A stretch of 58,145 nucleotides of DNA from Opitutaceae bacterium UBA2377 (GTDB lineage: Bacteria; Verrucomicrobiota; Verrucomicrobiia; Opitutales; Opitutaceae): positions 1-58,145 of the forward strand of contig DDSZ01000001.1 of assembly GCA_002344205.1 (NCBI GenBank), read 5' to 3'. Both the position numbers and the translations under genes were made by a program. Below the pieces are notes generated by a model. The model saw only the letters and a list, made by a program, of their open reading frames with translations. It was not told where the DNA came from and did not search any database. The number at the start of each line of letters is the position of its first letter. The first letter of the stretch is position 1. This document shows, piece by piece, positions 25,773 to 34,534 of this stretch.

Positions 25773-26098
25773 AAACTTCTGGCCGACCGCTTCAATATTT
25801 TGGCTCGCTTTGGCGCGCGGTCACGCAGTTTCCCCTTCGCCTCTTTAACGTCCACCACTATCAATTGCCCGGCTTGACACCCGCTGGGCGACGCACGCCG
25901 GAGTATCGCGAATGGCTGGCTTGCGTGTTGGCTCTCCTCGACGCCGAGTATGCCCGTCCCGTTTCTTCGCCCTGCTGCGTGGGGGCGGAATTAGGGCACG
26001 ACGCGCCTGCTTATCGTTCCAACGAATGTGGTGATGCCAAGAGCGATGCCATGTTCCTCATGTTGTATCTAAGCCGCGTCTGGAGCACCGCGCCATGA
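25769..26098 (+). CDS. Uncharacterised 109-residue protein, coupled to its neighbours
   Basis: I do not recognise this protein. It is basic and aromatic at the N-terminus (SLWRAVTQFPLRLFNVHHY), then has a predicted helix (YREWLACVLALLDAEYA), a CC pair, and a hydrophobic C-terminus (SDAMFLMLYLSRVW). No signal peptide is evident. The strongest evidence that it is real is position: its ATG overlaps the aldolase stop by 4 nt and its TGA overlaps the aldo/keto reductase ATG by 4 nt, so it is translated in series with both. The C-terminal segment may associate with a membrane or protein partner. Function unknown. Confidence 0.62.
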   Translation: MKTSGRPLQYFGSLWRAVTQFPLRLFNVHHYQLPGLTPAGRRTPEYREWLACVLALLDAEYARPVSSPCCVGAELGHDAPAYRSNECGDAKSDAMFLMLYLSRVWSTAP

Positions 26099-26970
26099 GC
26101 GCCGCCTGCGGACTCGGCTGTGTGACTTTCGGACGCGAAATCGATGCGCTCACGGCTCGGGCGATGCTCGACCACGCCTGCTCGCGGGGCCTGAGGCATT
26201 TGGACACTTCCGTGGTATACGGCGGCGGCACCTCGGAGGCCATTATCGGACAATGGCTGGCGGAGCGCCGACCCACGGGCATGGTCGTTGCCACCAAGAT
26301 GGTGCCTCCCTACGGCACCTCCGCAATCGCCGCTGGGGTCGCGGCCAGCTTGCGCCGGCTTGCTTTGCCCAAGGTAGATATTTTCTACTTGCACCGCGAC
26401 GATCCCGGCGCGGATGATGACACCTTGCGCGCGCTGGATGCCGAGGTGCGCGCGGGGCGCGTGGAACGTCTGGGCATCAGTAACGTCCGTCCGGCTAGGC
26501 TCGCGCATCTGCTGGCGCGGCAAACGGCGCTCGGTCTGACTCCATTCCGCGTCCTGCAATGCAACCATAACCTTGCCGTCACTGAACTCGATGACGCCAT
26601 GCGAACGGTGGTCGCAGCGGGCGCCTTGGAGGTGGTGACATTCAGCCCACTCGGCGCGGGTTTTCTCACTGGTAAACACCGCGCGGGTGTGGCGGCCGGT
26701 TCGCGTTTTGATCTCGTGCCCGGCCACCAGTCGATCTACTTTAAACCTGATTCACACGTGCGACTCGAAGCGCTGATGTCGCTGGCGGCGGAAACCGGGC
26801 ACGAGCCTGCCCGCCTAGCCCTTGCTTGGGCACTCACTCAACCCGGCGTGGCGACCGTCCTGATCGGCGGCCGCTCACCCGCGGCTATCGATCAAGCCTT
26901 GGCCTCCCGTGCGCCGCTTGGCCCGGTCATCACTGCTCGGCTTGAGTCCATCGCCAAGTTGACGGCTTGA
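26095..26970 (+). CDS. Aldo/keto reductase
   Basis: A 291-residue NAD(P)H-dependent reductase. The catalytic tetrad is complete: D37 (HLDTSVVYG), Y42, K68 (VATKMVPP) and H100 (FYLHRDDP). The cofactor end has FSPLGAGFLTGK and the late LIGGRSPAAIDQ loop. It is a cytoplasmic TIM-barrel enzyme of normal but slightly short length. As last gene of the plus-strand run, following an aldolase, it may reduce the aldehyde product of that cleavage (for example lactaldehyde or glyceraldehyde), which is inference. Confidence 0.9.
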   Translation: MSAACGLGCVTFGREIDALTARAMLDHACSRGLRHLDTSVVYGGGTSEAIIGQWLAERRPTGMVVATKMVPPYGTSAIAAGVAASLRRLALPKVDIFYLHRDDPGADDDTLRALDAEVRAGRVERLGISNVRPARLAHLLARQTALGLTPFRVLQCNHNLAVTELDDAMRTVVAAGALEVVTFSPLGAGFLTGKHRAGVAAGSRFDLVPGHQSIYFKPDSHVRLEALMSLAAETGHEPARLALAWALTQPGVATVLIGGRSPAAIDQALASRAPLGPVITARLESIAKLTA

Positions 26971-27001
26971 GCACGGATCGAGGATAGCCAGCGCCTTTAT
27001 T

Positions 27002-28195
27002 TCAATGGCGGCGGCGGAAAGATTGGGACTGCGTGAGCAGCGTGGCGAGATAAGCCGCCGTGTCCGCGGCCGTGAAGCGGTCGGGCCGGAAGGCGGACAG
27101 ATCGAGGGAAGGCGCTCCCTTGGCGACATATTCCGCCAGGAAGCGGCCCGAGGCGGGGTTGTAGCTGAAGCCGCCCGAATGAAAACAGATGCCGACAAAA
27201 AGTCCCTCAACGCCGGGCACCGGACCGAGGATGGGTTCGCCGTCCAGCGAAAAGGAGAGCAGGCCCACCCGCGCACTCTCCCATTTCAGGCCGCGCAGCG
27301 CCGGGCAGAAATCGGCGAACCGATCCACCGCCGGACCGACAAGGTCCCAGGGCTCGGGTAACTCCGTCAGGCGGAAATCCGCCGTCGTCACCCGCCGGTC
27401 CGGTGTCGCGGGCGTCTCGATGCCGAGCAGCAGACGCCCACCTGCCGCCGGTCGCAGGTAACCGAGATAAGGATCGGCATTGACCGGCGGCAGGGCCGCC
27501 GGCGCCGGCAACGGCGCGGACACGAACCGCTGGTGGATGAAGGTCTTTGCGGGCAGCGTGATCCCGGCCGTCGCCAGCAAGGGCAGCACCCACGCGTAGT
27601 TCGCCGCCACCGCCGCGTCGGCCGCCACTGTTTCCGCCGCGGTGCGCACGCCCGTGATGCGGTCGCCGCGGCGCAGGAGTTCATGCACGACGGTGTGCTC
27701 GCGGATTTCCACGCCCATCGCCCTCACCGCCGCCGCCAGCGCCGGCAGGTATTCGTCCGGTTCGCTGTAGCCGCCCACCGGGTCGTGCAGCCCAATGAAA
27801 TCATCCGGCGGGTTGAGCCCCGGCCAACGGCTGCCGATTTCCGCCGCCGTCAGTACCTGATGGGGTGCGCCCAGCCGCGCGTAGAGCGGCAGCAATGCGG
27901 CACGCGCCGGCCAGAGCGCGGGACTGAAGAGGTTCAGGCAGCCATGCTCATCATGATAGGTGTAGCCCGGCAACTCGCGGCCCAGACGGCGAAATTCCGC
28001 CGTCGCCACCTGGCGCACGCGCACCCCTGTCTCCGTCCACAACAGTCCAGTGGTGATGCCGGCCGCCCGGCTGCTCGATCCGGCGCCGACCGTGTCTTTT
28101 TCCAGCACGATGACTTTGCCCGCCCCCAGGCGGGCCAGATGGTAGGCCGTGGAGAGACCGGTGACGCCCGCGCCAATGATGACGGTGGTTTTCAC
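27002..28195 (-). CDS. FAD-dependent DAO-type oxidoreductase (glycine/D-amino acid oxidase family)
   Basis: A 397-residue flavoprotein of the D-amino acid/sarcosine oxidase family. The dinucleotide loop is VIIGAGVTGLSTAYHLA with the acidic residue in IVLEKD, then GAGSSSRAAG for the flavin, and the C-terminal FVGICFHSGGFSYNPASG closing segment. It would deaminate or demethylate an amine or amino acid. It is the last gene of a four-gene minus-strand operon, 9 nt after the NHL gene. With the aminotransferase fusion upstream, this suggests that the operon handles a nitrogen-containing compound. Confidence 0.88.
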   Translation of the reverse strand: MKTTVIIGAGVTGLSTAYHLARLGAGKVIVLEKDTVGAGSSSRAAGITTGLLWTETGVRVRQVATAEFRRLGRELPGYTYHDEHGCLNLFSPALWPARAALLPLYARLGAPHQVLTAAEIGSRWPGLNPPDDFIGLHDPVGGYSEPDEYLPALAAAVRAMGVEIREHTVVHELLRRGDRITGVRTAAETVAADAAVAANYAWVLPLLATAGITLPAKTFIHQRFVSAPLPAPAALPPVNADPYLGYLRPAAGGRLLLGIETPATPDRRVTTADFRLTELPEPWDLVGPAVDRFADFCPALRGLKWESARVGLLSFSLDGEPILGPVPGVEGLFVGICFHSGGFSYNPASGRFLAEYVAKGAPSLDLSAFRPDRFTAADTAAYLATLLTQSQSFRRRH

Positions 28196-28204
28196 CGGTG
28201 AAGC

Positions 28205-29185
28205 TTAGCCGGAGCGGGCTAGCCGGGTGAGCGCACTGCGCTCGGCGCCGGCGCGCTCAAGCAATGACCGTTCGGCGGGAAGTCGGCCGGTGACCTGCCA
28301 CAAATCACCGGTCTCGGCGACGTAGATCGCGCCATCCGGCGCAACAGCGATGCCGTGCGGATACACGACCATGCCCGGCTGCTTCCAGCAGTCGAGAACG
28401 CGGCCGGTGAGATCAAGCCGCAGGATCGCACCATCCACGCCCGCCGCACCATATAGAAACCCGTCTGGCGCAGCGATGAGCCCGTCGATGGAGTGTAGGT
28501 TGGGCCAAGTGACGAGGTGGGTGCCGTCCGTGCGGAAGACTTGAATCCGGTCGTTTTCGCGATCTGTCATGTAAAGCCGTTCGTCACGGCCTAGCGTGAT
28601 CACGTGCGGCGTGTGGAACTCGCCGTCGCCGGTGCCGGGACCGCCCCAAGCGAAAAGAAATTTCCCGTTGGCGTCGAACTTCGCGATACGGGAGTTGCCG
28701 TAGCCATCGGTGACGAAAAACGCGCCGTCCGGCAGCACGCAGACGTGCGTGGGCTGGGAAAAGTGTGCCGCATCACAACCGGCGATCCCGTCGGTCCCGA
28801 GCGTGAGCAGCAGCTCCCCGTCGGGGGAAAACTTCATCACCAGGTGGCGGCTTACATCGGTGACCCAGAGATTGTCCCTCGCGTCGATATGCAGGCCGTG
28901 CATCCAGTGGCGTAGTGGCATCGGGATCGCCACAGGCCCGCGAAGGTCGTAGGCGATGCTTTTCCTGAGGTGCGCCGCGCCGATCTCGCGGTCGAAGCTG
29001 CCGTCGGGGTGCAGGCGCAGCACAGGGTGCTCACCGCGGTGGGCGAGGTAGATGCGGCCGCGGGAGTCGAGGCCGACGCCGACCACCCGGTCGAGGGTGA
29101 TACCGGCGATGTCGGTCCAGCGCCGTTCAATCCGCAGGTTCGTGCCGGAACGGTGGGTAAATGAGGGGGCGCGGACGGGGAACAT
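28205..29185 (-). CDS. NHL-repeat beta-propeller protein
   Basis: A 326-residue six-bladed propeller of the NHL type. Repeated blades show a D.RGRIYLAHRG, DARDNLWVTD, LPDGAFFVTDG, DERLYMTDREND, APDGFLYGAAG, APDGAIYVAET pattern. The ATG at 29185 is chosen because upstream open frame runs into the preceding gene. No export signal is visible at this start, though such proteins are often extracytoplasmic. Related propellers include peptidyl-amidating lyases and lactonases; no catalytic assignment can be made. It lies 22 nt after the fusion gene. Confidence 0.82.
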   Translation of the reverse strand: MFPVRAPSFTHRSGTNLRIERRWTDIAGITLDRVVGVGLDSRGRIYLAHRGEHPVLRLHPDGSFDREIGAAHLRKSIAYDLRGPVAIPMPLRHWMHGLHIDARDNLWVTDVSRHLVMKFSPDGELLLTLGTDGIAGCDAAHFSQPTHVCVLPDGAFFVTDGYGNSRIAKFDANGKFLFAWGGPGTGDGEFHTPHVITLGRDERLYMTDRENDRIQVFRTDGTHLVTWPNLHSIDGLIAAPDGFLYGAAGVDGAILRLDLTGRVLDCWKQPGMVVYPHGIAVAPDGAIYVAETGDLWQVTGRLPAERSLLERAGAERSALTRLARSG

Positions 29186-29207
29186 GGGGTGGTGGCGGTG
29201 AAGATGG

Positions 29208-31550
29208 TCAGGCGAGTCGGGCGAAACCTGACTGCGCGGCCGTGCCGCCGGCCTCGCGGGCGAGTTCGCCGGAGGCGGCTGCGATCGCAAGGTCGGCCAG
29301 CACCGTGTCGGCGGCGGCGAAAAACGACGCGATCTCGGCCTCGCCGTGGGCGTGCATGAGGTAGTGGTAGGTGGCGGCTAGGAAGCCGCGAGCCGCCATG
29401 CCCCGCACGTAATAGGTCTTGGCGGCGCCCGCCAACGGGCCGCAGTCAAACTGGAGCGTGGGCACCGCAGGGATGCCGCCGATCACGACGCGGGCGGCCG
29501 GGTGGCGCGCGGCCAGCACTCGCCAGGTCGCCTGGAAGGCCTCGCCCTTTGCCCAGATGACGGTGGCCAGGTCAAGGCGCTCGGCTTGATCGAGCACCGC
29601 GAGGGCCGCGGCGGGACCGACGGCGTCTGTCCAGTAGCTGGAGGAGATGAAACTGGCGTCGGCGGCCCGCATTATCTCGTCACGGCCCACGACGGCGCCG
29701 AAGGGAAAGCCGTTGCTCATGGCCTTGGCGTAAACGACGAGGTCGGGGATCACGCCGAGTCGGGTGTGAGCGCCGGGCAGGCCGCAGCGCAGGCCACTCG
29801 TGACTTCGTCGAGCACAAAAACGGCGCCGGCGGCGCGGCATCGGGCGGCGATCTGGTCCACAAAATGATCGCGTGGAAGCTGCGAACGCATCGGCTCCAT
29901 GACGATGGCGGCGGGCGGCTCTTTGAGACTGGCGAGGGCGGCGTCGAACGAAGCAAGATCGTTGTAACGGAAAGGCGCGGCAGTGCCGCGCAGCTCGCGG
30001 GGCACTCCGCGCGGTTCGAGGCCGGGCAGCAGGTGGCCGTCGAGCGCGTCGGTGGTGCCGAGATTGGCGGCGAGATACCAGTCGTGCCAGCCGTGGTAGC
30101 CGCAGAACAGCACCGGCGATCTGCCCGTCGCGGCGCGGGCGACGCGCACGGCGATGGTCAGGGCCTCGCCGCCGCCGCGGGCATACCGCACCTTCCCGGC
30201 CCAGGGGTGCAGGGCGAGCAACCGCTCGGCCAGCGCGACTTCATCGGGGTTGACGAGCGTGCAATACGTGCCGAGGGAGAGACGGCGGCGCACGGCGGCG
30301 GTCACGCCGGGGTCGTTGTAGCCGAGGGCAATTGCTCCGACCCCTCCCGCAAAATCGAGGTAACGCCGGCCGGCGAGGTCCCACACATAGCAACCCTCGC
30401 ATCGGGAGAAGTAGGCGGGCCACGCGCGCGGGTCGAATTGCTCCGCGCGTTTGGAAAGCAGTCCCGTGCCGCCGGAGATGACGGTGCGGGCGCGCGCCCA
30501 GCGCGCGGCGCCATCGGACTCTGCCAGTGGCGGGAGCGCTGCGGCGGGTATGTGCGGGGCGAGCAGGCGCAGGGCATTGCGTCGGAAAATGTCATCTATG
30601 TCGCCAGCGGTCAGGCCCGCGTCCAAGCAGGCCTCGCGCAGGCTCAGCAGAGATTCAATCCCGACGAGCGTGAAATCCGTGCGCGTGGGCGCAGCGTGGT
30701 TGACGCGCAGGTTATCGGGATGCAGCCAGAGAAAGTTGGTTCCGGTGGTGACGCAGCGCCCGCGCAGTTCGCTGACGCCGTAGTCTGAACCCCAGAGCAT
30801 GCGTTGCGGGCCTAAGATTTCGAGCGCGGCACGGAAAGCCTCGGCTTCACAGATGGCCGAGGTGTCTACGACTACGTTGTCCAGATCCGCGACGGAGCGG
30901 AGCCCGGCGCGGGCATGGCGGTAGTTGAAAGAGCGCGCGATGTGGGCGAGGATGAGCTGGACCCTGGGGTAGGCGCGCATAAGGCGGCGCAGTGCGGTTT
31001 GGTTGACGGGATCGGCGATGGCTTCGTCGCGGACGAGATGCAGCAGCATCACGCCCTGGACTTCGTGCAGGATTTCCCACATCCATTCCGGTGCGAACTC
31101 CGTGATCACCGCCTGCATCGTGTCGGCGCGTGGCGCGAAGCAGTGGTAGACTTTCAGGCCAACGTAGCGACCGCCGCGCAGCGCGGCGGCGACTTGCGCG
31201 GGATCATCGGTGGGCGACACGAGCAGCAGACTGCGGCTAAGCGGCGTGCCGTGCGTGGAGGACTGCGCGGCGACCCAGTCGTTGACAGCGGGGCGGTTGG
31301 CACTGCGGTGCGGCATGCCGAAATATAGGCCATGCACGGTCCGGGCAGGAAAGTAACGGGCCAGGCTCGCCCGGTGTTCGACGGGGCCCTGTGGCGGCAG
31401 ACCGGCGAACATCATGTCCCACGTGCCCGGGGCAAAATGCCCGGGATGATGTGGGTGTGTGTGGATGTCGTAGACTTCCGCAGGCACGAAGTCGCGCAGC
31501 GTCGCGGCTAGCGTGAAATCCCTGGGTGACAGAGGATCGGTGATGGGCAT
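29208..31550 (-). CDS. Amidohydrolase-class III aminotransferase fusion protein
   Basis: A 780-residue two-domain enzyme. Residues 1 to about 330 form an amidohydrolase-type TIM barrel: metal ligands H30-T-H32 (VYDIHTHPHH), the strand lysine in GLKVYHCF, later H residues in MLLHLVRDEA and LILAHIARS, and the final D in MLWGSDYGVS. Residues about 380-780 form a PLP-dependent class III aminotransferase like glutamate-1-semialdehyde aminomutase: GCYVWDLAGRRYLDFAGG entry, D581 in VLDEVTSGLR, and the PLP lysine K609 (VVYAKAMSNGFPFGA). All key residues of both halves are present. Joining a hydrolase/decarboxylase-like barrel to an aminotransferase is unusual and predicts two consecutive steps on one substrate. 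It follows the symporter gene by 12 nt. Confidence 0.85.
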   Translation of the reverse strand: MPITDPLSPRDFTLAATLRDFVPAEVYDIHTHPHHPGHFAPGTWDMMFAGLPPQGPVEHRASLARYFPARTVHGLYFGMPHRSANRPAVNDWVAAQSSTHGTPLSRSLLLVSPTDDPAQVAAALRGGRYVGLKVYHCFAPRADTMQAVITEFAPEWMWEILHEVQGVMLLHLVRDEAIADPVNQTALRRLMRAYPRVQLILAHIARSFNYRHARAGLRSVADLDNVVVDTSAICEAEAFRAALEILGPQRMLWGSDYGVSELRGRCVTTGTNFLWLHPDNLRVNHAAPTRTDFTLVGIESLLSLREACLDAGLTAGDIDDIFRRNALRLLAPHIPAAALPPLAESDGAARWARARTVISGGTGLLSKRAEQFDPRAWPAYFSRCEGCYVWDLAGRRYLDFAGGVGAIALGYNDPGVTAAVRRRLSLGTYCTLVNPDEVALAERLLALHPWAGKVRYARGGGEALTIAVRVARAATGRSPVLFCGYHGWHDWYLAANLGTTDALDGHLLPGLEPRGVPRELRGTAAPFRYNDLASFDAALASLKEPPAAIVMEPMRSQLPRDHFVDQIAARCRAAGAVFVLDEVTSGLRCGLPGAHTRLGVIPDLVVYAKAMSNGFPFGAVVGRDEIMRAADASFISSSYWTDAVGPAAALAVLDQAERLDLATVIWAKGEAFQATWRVLAARHPAARVVIGGIPAVPTLQFDCGPLAGAAKTYYVRGMAARGFLAATYHYLMHAHGEAEIASFFAAADTVLADLAIAAASGELAREAGGTAAQSGFARLA

Positions 31551-31562
31551 GGCGGTAGCGGA

Positions 31563-33008
31563 CTAAAGGTATCCTGCGCGCAGCTTGGTTAGCAGTAGCG
31601 GCACCGTAACCGTGACGAGCGCTGAAGCTGCGCCCACGTAGACCACGGCCACCGGCGAGTAAATAATGACCCAACCGGTGAGCGTGCCCAAGGCCAGCCC
31701 TGTGATGACTGCTCCCGGCTTCACCGCGGCGTTGCTAGCGGCCAAAACCATGCAGCCGAGCATGGGTCCGAGGAACGCGCCGAGGGCCGCCTGGGAAATT
31801 TGGAAGAGCGTTCCCAGATTACCTGCGAAGCCCGCCAGTAGGATGGCCACCAGCCCGGCCACCACGCTGACCACACGGCCGATGCCAATCAGCTCACGTT
31901 GTGTGCGGACCCGTCCAAAGCGCTGGACCCAGTCTTGGGTGAAGGTGCCCGCTAGAGCCACGATACCGCTCGTCATGCTGCTCATGGTCGCGGACAGGAT
32001 GGCCGCGATCAGCAAGCCGGCCATCCCCGGCGGCAGCTCACGCGCTACAAAATAGGCGAGCACCTGATCCGCCTTGGCCGGTAGATTGGGGTCGGGCCTC
32101 TGCTGATACCAAAGCCACAGCAGAAGGCCGCAGGTGACCAGCAGAGAAATCAAGATCACGACACCCAAGAAGTTGATGCCGGCAGCGCGTGCAGCGCTAC
32201 GGGGTGATTCGGCCGCCATGTAGCGCTGAAGCATCATCAGATCCCCGAGATAATTCCCCAGCCCGGCCAGACCCAGACCAAAGACCAGCCCCCAGAATGT
32301 GAAGGATTTGGTGGGATCTAGGGAGAAATCCAAGAGGCGCAGACGCCCAGTCTCACTGAGACTTTGCCACGCCCCGCCAGGTGGCAGCTCTAGCCGCTGC
32401 AACATGAAGACAATGATGAAAAGAACACCGAGAATCATGATCAGAAACTGCACAGCGTCGGTGATAATCACGCTGCGTATCCCGCCGATGGCGCTGTAGA
32501 GCGTGCATGACAAGCCAGTGATTATGATAACCGGCCAGAACCACTCAGCGCCCAGATTGGCCGCGCCCAGGACCACTAGGGTGGGGGCGATAAGCATTAC
32601 GGCCATCCACCCGAGCCGCAGCAACATGAACATCGCCGACAAGATCAGCCGTGTCGGCCCGCCAAACTTCCGCTCAATGATGTCGTAGGGATGTTCACCA
32701 CAGTCTGAGAGAAAACGGGGCAAGAACCAAAAGCGCAGCACCACCCAAGCGAAGAACAATCCGACGATGCCTAGCAAGATGCGGATGCCGTCACTGAAAG
32801 CCGTGCTGGTGTATACGACAAAACTGATGCCGCTGAACAAGGTGGCGGCCAAGCTCAGGCCCACCACGACTGAGCCGAACATGCCGCGGAAACCCGCCCT
32901 AGCGGAGAAAAAGTCAACTGCATCACCGCTGCGGCCGCGATAGCGCAGGCCAACCCCCACAATACCTATTAAGTAGATGAGAATGACAAGGGCATCGATG
33001 CTTCGCAT
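31563..33008 (-). CDS. Sodium:solute symporter (SSS family)
   Basis: A 481-residue Na+-coupled transporter with about 13 helices. Landmarks are the first helix LVILIYLIGIVGVGLRYR, DFFSARAGFRG, a sodium-site helix LIAAILSATMSSMTSGIVAL, and the GIRSVIITDAVQF segment. It is not a close relative of the tandem pair at 13957 and 16740. It is the first gene of a minus-strand operon with the fusion enzyme, NHL protein and flavin oxidase, so it likely imports their substrate. Its AT-rich upstream region carries an AAATGTATAC site shared with the GntR/FCD regulator gene. Confidence 0.93.
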   Translation of the reverse strand: MRSIDALVILIYLIGIVGVGLRYRGRSGDAVDFFSARAGFRGMFGSVVVGLSLAATLFSGISFVVYTSTAFSDGIRILLGIVGLFFAWVVLRFWFLPRFLSDCGEHPYDIIERKFGGPTRLILSAMFMLLRLGWMAVMLIAPTLVVLGAANLGAEWFWPVIIITGLSCTLYSAIGGIRSVIITDAVQFLIMILGVLFIIVFMLQRLELPPGGAWQSLSETGRLRLLDFSLDPTKSFTFWGLVFGLGLAGLGNYLGDLMMLQRYMAAESPRSAARAAGINFLGVVILISLLVTCGLLLWLWYQQRPDPNLPAKADQVLAYFVARELPPGMAGLLIAAILSATMSSMTSGIVALAGTFTQDWVQRFGRVRTQRELIGIGRVVSVVAGLVAILLAGFAGNLGTLFQISQAALGAFLGPMLGCMVLAASNAAVKPGAVITGLALGTLTGWVIIYSPVAVVYVGAASALVTVTVPLLLTKLRAGYL

Positions 33009-33401
33009 AATTCAAATTATTAATCATGATTACATCCAAATGTATACAATATATAAAGAAGATAATTGCTCGTCAATAAATTTGTCTCATTTACTGCAAT
33101 TCACCGCGTGGACATGGTTTGGCCGGTCTAGTTTCAGAGAGCCATCCAGAGCATTGCGCATTGGATTGAGCAGGATTCGAGTTTCGAACTCGCGGCGCTC
33201 ATGCCTTTGAATTGCCGGGTTTCCACCGATCGGTTAAACTGACTATTCAAACGGGAAACCGAGGTTTCTCGTTTCTCCAATGCGCTAATACCAACGCCGT
33301 CGCGTGCATCATACCTGCAACCGGCTCTTGCTCTGGCGTTCGTCATTGAAATAATTTAAATGTATAATGCGAGACCGGTAAGTATCTGGTAAGGTGGGCG
33401 T
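33009..33401. other. Gene-free stretch between the symporter operon and the IS remnant
   Basis: About 390 nt without a convincing gene. The first 60 nt are AT-rich and hold the symporter promoter region and the TGTATACA site. The rest is ordinary sequence without hairpins or RNA genes that I can recognise. A related but imperfect AAATGTATAAT occurs at 33358-33368. Confidence 0.6.
33039..33050 (-). promoter_or_regulatory. Putative operator AAATGTATACAA upstream of the symporter operon
   Basis: AAATGTATACAA contains the perfect palindrome TGTATACA (33041-33048), about 33 nt upstream of the symporter start on the minus strand. Ten bases are identical to the site in the GntR/FCD regulator promoter (6588-6597). 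The simplest reading is a second target of that regulator. Confidence 0.5.
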
Positions 33402-34386
33402 ATGAAGTGAGAACGTCCCAAGAAACCGTTGGAGTTGAGTGCGCCGGATCGCGAAGCCTTGGAGCGGGTTGCTAGGCAGCGCAAAGCCGGTGTGGCGGAG
33501 GTAATTCGAGCGAGGATTGTGCTGGGGTGCGGGACAGGCACGACGAACAAAACCGTGGCGCGAGCGTTGGGAGTGAGCGAGCCGACGATATGCACATGGA
33601 GGGAGCGCTTTGGGGTGGAGCGTCTGGCCGGGCTGGGCGATTTGCCGCGAGCGGGCGAACCACGCACGGTCGCGGACGAGCAAGTCGCCCAAATCGTGCG
33701 GCGCACACTGCAAACCAAACCGAAGTCGGCGACGCATTGGAGCACGCGCACCCTGGCCAAAGAGGCGGGGGGCGCATCAGACGATCAGCCGCGTTTGGCA
33801 CGCCTTTGAGCTTCAGCCCCGTCGAGAGGAGAGCTTCACGCTTTCCACCGACCCGCTGTTTGTGGAGAAGATCCGCGACGTGGTGGGGTTCTATCAAAGC
33901 CCGCCGCAAAACGCGGTGGTCTTCTGCGTGGACGAAAAAGGCCAGATCCACGCCTTGGAACGCTTGTAGCCCATCTTGCCCAATGGACCTGGGGCGCGCC
34001 GAACGCCACACCCACGATTACTTCCGCCACGGCAGCGTCTCGCTCTTCGCCGCGCTGGACGTGGCCACCGGCGAGGTCTGGGGCAGTTGCCACGCCCAGC
34101 ACACCCACAAGATCGACGCGATCGTGCGCTGGCTCGCCCGCCACCCCCGATGGCACCTTCACTTCATCCCCACCCACAGCTCCTGGCTAAACCAAGTCGA
34201 GCGCTTCTTCGTCGAACTCACCCGCAAGCGCCTTCAGCGCGAGAGATTCACCAGCGTCGGGCAACTGCGCTCCGCCATCCGCGACTACCTCAAGTCCCGC
34301 AACACCAACCCACGCCTTTTAACTGGACCGCCTCCGTCGATCTCATCCTTGGCAAGGTCGCTCATTTATGCGGCGAACTTCAATGA
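33402..34386 (+). pseudogene. IS630-family transposase, broken
   Basis: A decayed IS630-type transposase spread over several frames. The N-terminal HTH (ALGVSEPTICTWRERFG) is in one frame, but codon 3 after the ATG is a stop. A frameshift at the G-run near 33765 leads to STDPLFVEKIRDVVGFY and the first catalytic Asp (FCVDEKGQIHAL), then another stop and shift near 33969-33985. The next frame has SLFAALDVATGEVWGSCH and, directly after, HKIDAIVRWLARHPRW, so the segment that normally carries the second catalytic Asp is missing. The third acidic residue survives (WLNQVERFFVEL). A last shift near 34310 reaches the C-terminus FNWTASVDLILGKV. It cannot make an active enzyme. Confidence 0.85.
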
Positions 34387-34387
34387 C

Positions 34388-34534
34388 AGGACACTGGGTC
34401 GCAGCATGACGGAGGTGGCCAGGGCGCTGGGCTACACCGACGCGGCCCACTTCAGTCACATGTTCCAAGCCCTGATCGGTTGCAGCCCCCGGGAGTTCCG
34501 GCGCAGATATTCGGTTCAGCCGGCGGACAAGTAG
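34388..34534 (+). pseudogene. C-terminal fragment of an AraC-family regulator
   Basis: About 48 codons in one frame encode the second helix-turn-helix of an AraC/XylS regulator (SMTEVARALGYTDAAHFSHMF, then GCSPREFRRRYS), ending at a TAA-type stop region at 34534. Everything upstream, including the first helix-turn-helix and any ligand domain, is absent; the broken IS630 gene abuts it. Probably the tail of a gene cut by the insertion and later deletion. Confidence 0.72.
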
